Part shown: piece by piece, positions 59,899-64,000 of the stretch
Position numbering within the stretch: position 1 is the stretch's first letter
Layout: each line of letters opens with the position of its first letter
Origin: Variovorax sp. V213
Lineage (GTDB): Bacteria; Pseudomonadota; Gammaproteobacteria; Burkholderiales; Burkholderiaceae_C
Length of the DNA: 64,000 bases
Assembly: GCF_041154455.1 (NCBI RefSeq)
Contig: NZ_AP028664.1
Coordinates: 361,001 to 425,000, forward strand
Reading direction: 5' to 3'
Made by a program: the position numbers and the translations under genes
The notes under the pieces: generated by a model
The model's input: the letters and a program-made list of their open reading frames with translations, nothing else
Database searches by the model: none
Told to the model about the DNA's origin: nothing

Positions 59899-60807
59899 AT
59901 GAACCATCCGCGCATCACCCTCAAGTCCGTTGCCGCATGCGCCATGCTGGCGAGCGCCGCAACCTCGTTCGCCCACGTCACCCTGCCGCGCGGCGGCGTC
60001 ACCGTCGGCAGCGACTACGACGCCGCCTTCCGCGTGGGCCATGCCTGCGAAGGCGCCAAGGCCACCACCGGCCTGGCCGTCCGCCTGCCCAAGGGCTTCA
60101 TCCTGAGCGACGCGCAGGCGCGCAAGGGTTGGAAGCTCGACGTGCAGAAGAATGTCGGCGACGGCGAAGTGCGCTGGACCGCGGAAAGCCCGCAAACGGC
60201 GCTGCCTGCCAGCGAACGCGCCGAATTCGTGCTGCGCGGCAAGGTGCCCGGCACGCCGGGGCCGCTGTGGTTCAAGGTGCTGCAGACCTGCGACGTGGGC
60301 CGCATCGACTGGGCCGAGGTGCCGGCGTCGGGCAACTCGACCGCCGGGCTCAAGACCCCTGCCGCCAGGCTCGACGTGGTAGCGCAGGGCGTGGCCACGG
60401 TCGACGTGCGCGATGCCTGGGTGCGCCAATCGGTACCGGGCCAGAGCGGCACCGGCGCCTTCATGAAGCTCACCGCGCCCACGGGCGCCAGGCTGGTCGG
60501 CATCTCGACGCCGGCCGCCGGCGTGGCCGAGGTGCACGAGATGAAAATGGAAGGCGACACCATGAAGATGCGCGAGCTGACGGGCGGCCTCGACCTGCCC
60601 GCGGGCCAGACCGTCGAGCTCAAGCCGGGCGGCTATCACGTGATGATGATGGACCTGAAGCAGGCGCTGGCCAAGGGTTCGACCGTGCCGATGACGCTCA
60701 GGTTCGAAGACGCAAAGGGCCAGAAAACCTCGCTCGACCTGGCGCTGCCGGTGGGCGCACCGGAAGGCGTGGACACCGCCGCGCCGGCCCATCAGCACAA
60801 GCACTGA
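59899..60807 (+). CDS. YcnI-like (DUF1775) and PCu(A)C copper-chaperone fusion protein
   Basis: The 302-residue periplasmic protein has a signal peptide (ACAMLASAATSFA) whose predicted cleavage leaves His as residue 1 of the mature chain (HVTLPRGG). YcnI uses such an N-terminal His, with a Trp, to bind Cu(II), and a matching WFKVLQTCDVGRIDW occurs at about residue 130-145. The C-terminal half, from about residue 165, is a PCu(A)C domain with H-x10-M-x22-H-x-M (HEMKMEGDTMKM, then YHVMMM), close to the canonical Cu(I) motif. It would collect copper and pass it to cytochrome oxidase. A HQHKH end adds further metal ligands. Confidence 0.9.
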   Translation: MNHPRITLKSVAACAMLASAATSFAHVTLPRGGVTVGSDYDAAFRVGHACEGAKATTGLAVRLPKGFILSDAQARKGWKLDVQKNVGDGEVRWTAESPQTALPASERAEFVLRGKVPGTPGPLWFKVLQTCDVGRIDWAEVPASGNSTAGLKTPAARLDVVAQGVATVDVRDAWVRQSVPGQSGTGAFMKLTAPTGARLVGISTPAAGVAEVHEMKMEGDTMKMRELTGGLDLPAGQTVELKPGGYHVMMMDLKQALAKGSTVPMTLRFEDAKGQKTSLDLALPVGAPEGVDTAAPAHQHKH

Positions 60808-60831
60808 CCGGGAGGTATCGGGAGCGCCTGG

Positions 60832-62580
60832 CTACAGCAGCTGGTCCGGCGCCAGCGGGCCGAACAGCTTGAGCATCAGGCGCAGGGTCAGGCTGGCGTC
60901 GGGCTCCGTGGATGTGTCCTTCAATCCGCTGCCTTCGGGCGCGCGCCAGACCAGCGAACCGTCGTTCAGCTCGACGCGCCACGAGCCTTCGCGCATGCCG
61001 CGTTCGATTTGCTCGGACGCCGAGCGGGAGAGTTCGGCGCTTCGCACCAGCAGGGCGAGCTCGGTGTTCTGCAGTTGCGAACGCAGGTCGAGGTTCATTG
61101 AGCCGACCACCAGCAGCCGGCCGTCCATCACCAGCACCTTCGAGTGCAGCATGGAGCGCGATTCGCCGACGCTTCCGTTGCCCGAGGAGCCGAAGGCGTT
61201 GCTGACACTGGCCTGCTCGCTGCGCAGTTCATAAAGTTCGACGCCGATCTTGAGCAGGTCCTCGCGATGCCGCGAATAGCCGACATGCGCCACCGGCGCG
61301 TCGTTCGACGCCAGCGAGTTGGTCAGCACGCGGATGCGAACCCCCCGGCCCCGGGCCGCCGCAAAGGCTTGCTTCATGTCCGGCCCGGGTACGAAATAGG
61401 GCGAGATGATGAGCAGGTCGCTGTTCGCCTGTCCGATCAGTTGCAACAGGCCTTCCACCACCGTGTCGCTGCCGGCGGCGAAGTCGGAACTGGCCTCGAG
61501 CAATGCGGCCCGTCGCGACGGATTGGCCCTGTCGTTGGGCTGGCTCACCACCAGGCCCGGTGCCTTCGCCTGGTTCGGCCCCTTGTCGGCGGGAATCTTG
61601 CCGGGCTGGTCGGCGAGCATCACCGCGGGCGCCCAGACGAAGCGGGCGGTGCGCAGATCCAGGGGTTTTTCGTCCCACGCGCGGGCCAGCTGCGCCGCCG
61701 TTGGGGGGCCGCCGGGCTTCGCTTCGCCTTCCGCGGGCGCCGGCGTCTGGGCTGTCGGCGGCGCATTCAGGGCCCGGGCCGATTCATCGGCCAGTTCCCG
61801 GTCGGCCTGTTCCGCACGTTCGCGGATGGCCTTCAGCTCTTCGCGCTTGAGCAGCGACTGCACGGGGTAGGCGCGCTCGTTGTTCCAGTAGCTGTCGAAA
61901 CTGCGCGACAGGTCCTGCACGATCGGGCCGGCCGCCAGGATGTCCAGATCGATGAAGTTGCCCTTCAGTGCATTGCCGAAGTAGGCATCGCCCAGGTTCC
62001 GGCCGCCGGTCACGCCGAGCACGTTGTCGGCGAGAAAGAGCTTGTTGTGCATCCGCTGCTGGATCCGCGAGGCGTCGCCGATCGAGTTGAAGATGCGTGC
62101 GAACGAAGAGCCGCGCGCGCCGGCAAGCGGGTTGAACAGCCTCATCTCGATGTTGGGCACGAAAGCCAGGTTCAGCACCAGCGCGTCGCGGCCGGTGCTG
62201 TGAAGATCGTCGAGCAGGATCCGCACGCGCACGCCGCGCCCGGCCGCGTCCCGGATTCCCCGCAACAGCCGGCCGGTGCTGGCGTCGGCGTGGATTGCGT
62301 AGTACTGCAGGTCGAGCGTTTTCTGGGCGCCTTCGATCAACGCGAGCCGGCTGCCGTAGGCGGCGGGGGGGCCGCCAAGCAGCAGAAACCCGGACTCGAA
62401 CCGCGCCGCGTCGGCTTTGCGCCGCTGCTGGACCAATGACTCCAGGGCGGTGCCGCTGGGCGAGGGAATTGCGACCGACACCGGCCGGTCGACGTGCTCG
62501 GGCAGCTGCGCGCAAGCGCCCTGCAGGACAATGGCCAGGAGCGCAACGGACCGGCCGAAGAGCGCGTGGATGGAAGACAT
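60832..62580 (-). CDS. Phospholipase D / cardiolipin synthase-like protein
   Basis: The 582-residue product has an N-terminal signal-like segment (VALLAIVLQGACAQ) that is not a perfect lipobox, and two HKD modules: HNKLFLADNVLGVTGGRNLGD near residue 180 and HSKVLVMDGRLLVVGSMNLD near residue 485. An Ala/Pro-rich insert of about 50 residues sits between them. Members transfer phosphatidyl groups (cardiolipin synthase, ClsC-like) or hydrolyse phospholipids. Location at the periplasmic face is inferred. The gene is alone between the copper group and uup. Confidence 0.87.
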   Translation of the reverse strand: MSSIHALFGRSVALLAIVLQGACAQLPEHVDRPVSVAIPSPSGTALESLVQQRRKADAARFESGFLLLGGPPAAYGSRLALIEGAQKTLDLQYYAIHADASTGRLLRGIRDAAGRGVRVRILLDDLHSTGRDALVLNLAFVPNIEMRLFNPLAGARGSSFARIFNSIGDASRIQQRMHNKLFLADNVLGVTGGRNLGDAYFGNALKGNFIDLDILAAGPIVQDLSRSFDSYWNNERAYPVQSLLKREELKAIRERAEQADRELADESARALNAPPTAQTPAPAEGEAKPGGPPTAAQLARAWDEKPLDLRTARFVWAPAVMLADQPGKIPADKGPNQAKAPGLVVSQPNDRANPSRRAALLEASSDFAAGSDTVVEGLLQLIGQANSDLLIISPYFVPGPDMKQAFAAARGRGVRIRVLTNSLASNDAPVAHVGYSRHREDLLKIGVELYELRSEQASVSNAFGSSGNGSVGESRSMLHSKVLVMDGRLLVVGSMNLDLRSQLQNTELALLVRSAELSRSASEQIERGMREGSWRVELNDGSLVWRAPEGSGLKDTSTEPDASLTLRLMLKLFGPLAPDQLL

Positions 62581-62673
62581 GCGGCGTTCCCGGAGCTTTG
62601 AAGCCGCATATATAGCTTAGTCGGAGCCATTTGCGCGTGGGACGACGGCACAGCCCGATGCAGAACTAATGCA

Positions 62674-64000
62674 CTAACGCCCGGCGGACAATTCCTCCTG
62701 GCGTTCCAGGGCGGCCAGCAATTCGTCGTCGATCTGGGCGTGGCGCTGGCTCAGCTCGGCCGCGCGCGAAGCGTCGGTGGCGTAGATCGCCCCGCCGTCG
62801 AGCTCGAGCACTTCGGTGATGCGCTTCTGCTCGGCTTCCAGCGCTTCGATCTGCGCCGGAAGCGCCTCGAGTTCGCGCTGTTCCTTGTAGCTGAGCTTCT
62901 TGCGCGCGGCCGCGGGACGGGCGGCTGCGGATTCGGCCGCGGCAGGTGCCGGAGCCGGCGCTGGCGGCGGAGGGCTGGCGGCTTGCCGTTGTTCCGCGAT
63001 CTCGCGGGCGCGCTTCGACTGGATCAGCCAGTCCTGCACGCTGCCTTCGTATTCGCGCCAATGGCCGTCGCCTTCGAACGCGATCGTGCTGGTCACCACG
63101 TTGTCCAGGAAGGTCCGGTCGTGGCTGACCAGGAAAACGGTCCCGTCGTAGTCCTGCAGCAGGCCTTCCAGCAGTTCGAGGGTGTCGATGTCCAGGTCGT
63201 TGGTCGGTTCGTCCAGCACCAGCACATTGGCCGGACGCGCGAACAGGCGGGCCAGCAGCAGCCGGTTGCGCTCGCCGCCGCTGAGCGAGCGCACCGGAGA
63301 GTTGGCGCGCGCGGGGGAAAAGAGAAAGTCGGAGAGATAGCTCTTCACGTGCTTGCGCTGGCTGCCGATCTCGATCCATTCGCTGCCCGGGCTGATGAAG
63401 TCTTCCAGCGTGGCGTCCAGGTCGAGCTTGTCGCGCATCTGGTCGAAATAGGCCACCTGCAGGTTGGTGCCGCGGCGGATCTTGCCGCTGTCCGGTTCGA
63501 GTTCGCCCAAAATGAGCTTGAGCAGCGTGGTCTTGCCCGCGCCGTTGGGGCCCAGCAGGCCGACCTTGTCACCGCGCAGGATGGTGCCGGTGAATTTGCG
63601 GATGACGGTTTTTTCGCCGAACGACTTGGTCGCATCCGTGAGCTCGGCCACGATCTTGCCGCTCGACTGGCCCGAGGCGACGTCCATGTTGACGCTGCCT
63701 TGCACCTCCCGGCGCGCCGTGCGGCTCGCCCGCAGGGCTTCGAGCCGGCTGATGCGGCTCTGGCTGCGCGTGCGGCGCGCTTCCACACCCTTGCGGATCC
63801 AGATCTCTTCCTGGGCAAGGAGCTTGTCGGCCTTGGCGCTGATGACGGCTTCCTGGGCGAGCTGCTCTTCCTTCTGCAAGAGGTACTGCTCGAAGTTGCC
63901 CGGATAGGAACCCAGTTTGCCCCGGTCCAGCTCCACGATACGGGTGGCGACCCGGTTCAGGAAGCTGCGGTCATGGGTGACGGTGACCACGCTCCCCTTG
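62674..64000 (-). CDS. uup: ABC-F family ATPase Uup, C-terminal part
   Basis: The product starts off the right edge and is in the window only from the end of its first ATPase domain (TVTHDRSFLNRVATRIVELD). It then has the linker helices (WIRKGVEARRTRSQSRI), the second Walker A GPNGAGKTTLL, signature LSGGERNRLLLARLF, Walker B VLVLDEPTNDLDI and switch SHDRTFLDN. A Pro/Ala-rich stretch leads to a C-terminal coiled coil (KELEAL-type heptads near LSYKEQRELEALPAQIEALE) typical of Uup. ABC-F proteins act on ribosomes; Uup also affects transposon excision and ribosome assembly. No membrane part is expected. Confidence 0.95.
   Translation of the reverse strand, partial: KGSVVTVTHDRSFLNRVATRIVELDRGKLGSYPGNFEQYLLQKEEQLAQEAVISAKADKLLAQEEIWIRKGVEARRTRSQSRISRLEALRASRTARREVQGSVNMDVASGQSSGKIVAELTDATKSFGEKTVIRKFTGTILRGDKVGLLGPNGAGKTTLLKLILGELEPDSGKIRRGTNLQVAYFDQMRDKLDLDATLEDFISPGSEWIEIGSQRKHVKSYLSDFLFSPARANSPVRSLSGGERNRLLLARLFARPANVLVLDEPTNDLDIDTLELLEGLLQDYDGTVFLVSHDRTFLDNVVTSTIAFEGDGHWREYEGSVQDWLIQSKRAREIAEQRQAASPPPPAPAPAPAAAESAAARPAAARKKLSYKEQRELEALPAQIEALEAEQKRITEVLELDGGAIYATDASRAAELSQRHAQIDDELLAALERQEELSAGR

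Noticed and set aside
1..64000. CRISPR arrays, rRNA genes, insertion sequences, prophage or toxin-antitoxin pairs.
   Set aside because: I found no regularly spaced repeats, no rRNA-like sequence, no transposase or phage structural motifs and no paired small toxin-like genes. The YwqK-like repeats belong to a secreted protein, not to a toxin pair.

Overview
The window is a GC-rich chromosomal segment (roughly two thirds G+C, judged by eye). It reads as a beta-proteobacterium of the Comamonadaceae, most likely Variovorax or a close relative. Reasons: beta-proteobacterial family proteins (DUF3567, DUF2242, DUF3108), a Bug-type solute-binding protein, the linked yggS-pilT-pilU genes, an rsmI/yraN/diaA/dolP block, and GC-rich hairpin repeats between genes. 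These assignments come from reading the sequence; no database search was run. I see no phage, insertion sequence or CRISPR array. The only trace of mobility is a scar downstream of a tRNA-Arg gene.

Layout. 1-5.7 kb: a tripartite RND efflux operon (adaptor, pump, outer-membrane channel; minus strand) with a divergent AcrR/TtgR-like TetR repressor and an AcrR-box-like palindrome between them. 5.7-6.6 kb: tRNA-Arg(CCG), a terminator and about 0.8 kb of decayed DNA holding a topoisomerase-type zinc-finger fragment. 6.6-9.1 kb: LysR regulator, azoreductase and a glutathione transferase. 9.1-11.9 kb: rsmI divergent from yraN (frameshifted), diaA and dolP. 12-16 kb: a hydroxyacid dehydrogenase, pilU, pilT, yggS. 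16-25.4 kb: amino-acid catabolism (Lrp regulator/PutA, glutamate dehydrogenase, arginase, and an S9 peptidase whose last codons are frameshifted).

25.5-40.4 kb is the most distinctive part, a lipid-centred region. It has a wax-ester/diacylglycerol acyltransferase, two small granule-protein-like genes, a TetR regulator and an alpha/beta hydrolase. These are followed by a TetR - solute-binding protein - CYP102-type self-sufficient P450 group, transcribed away from an acyl-CoA ligase and a single-chain biotin-dependent acyl-CoA carboxylase. Three consecutive genes in the first half carry lysine/alanine-rich, histone-H1-like segments. I infer a role in storage and modification of fatty acids.

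40.4-56 kb holds mostly single metabolic and envelope genes: SGNH esterase, PurU, class III transaminase, ChaN-like lipoprotein, AbrB-like membrane protein, DUF3108 protein, FAH-family hydrolase, M48 lipoprotein protease. It also holds a LuxR-type regulator divergent from a flavin monooxygenase / DUF2783 / Bug-protein operon, and a MORN-repeat protein coupled to a VOC protein. 56-60.8 kb contains a TraB/GumN protein and a probable copper-handling group (DUF2946, TonB receptor, YcnI-PCuAC fusion). The window closes with a phospholipase-D-like protein and a partial Uup-type ABC-F ATPase.

Two genes, yraN and the S9 peptidase, each lack exactly one base relative to an intact reading frame. Either these are real lesions or the assembly has small deletion errors.
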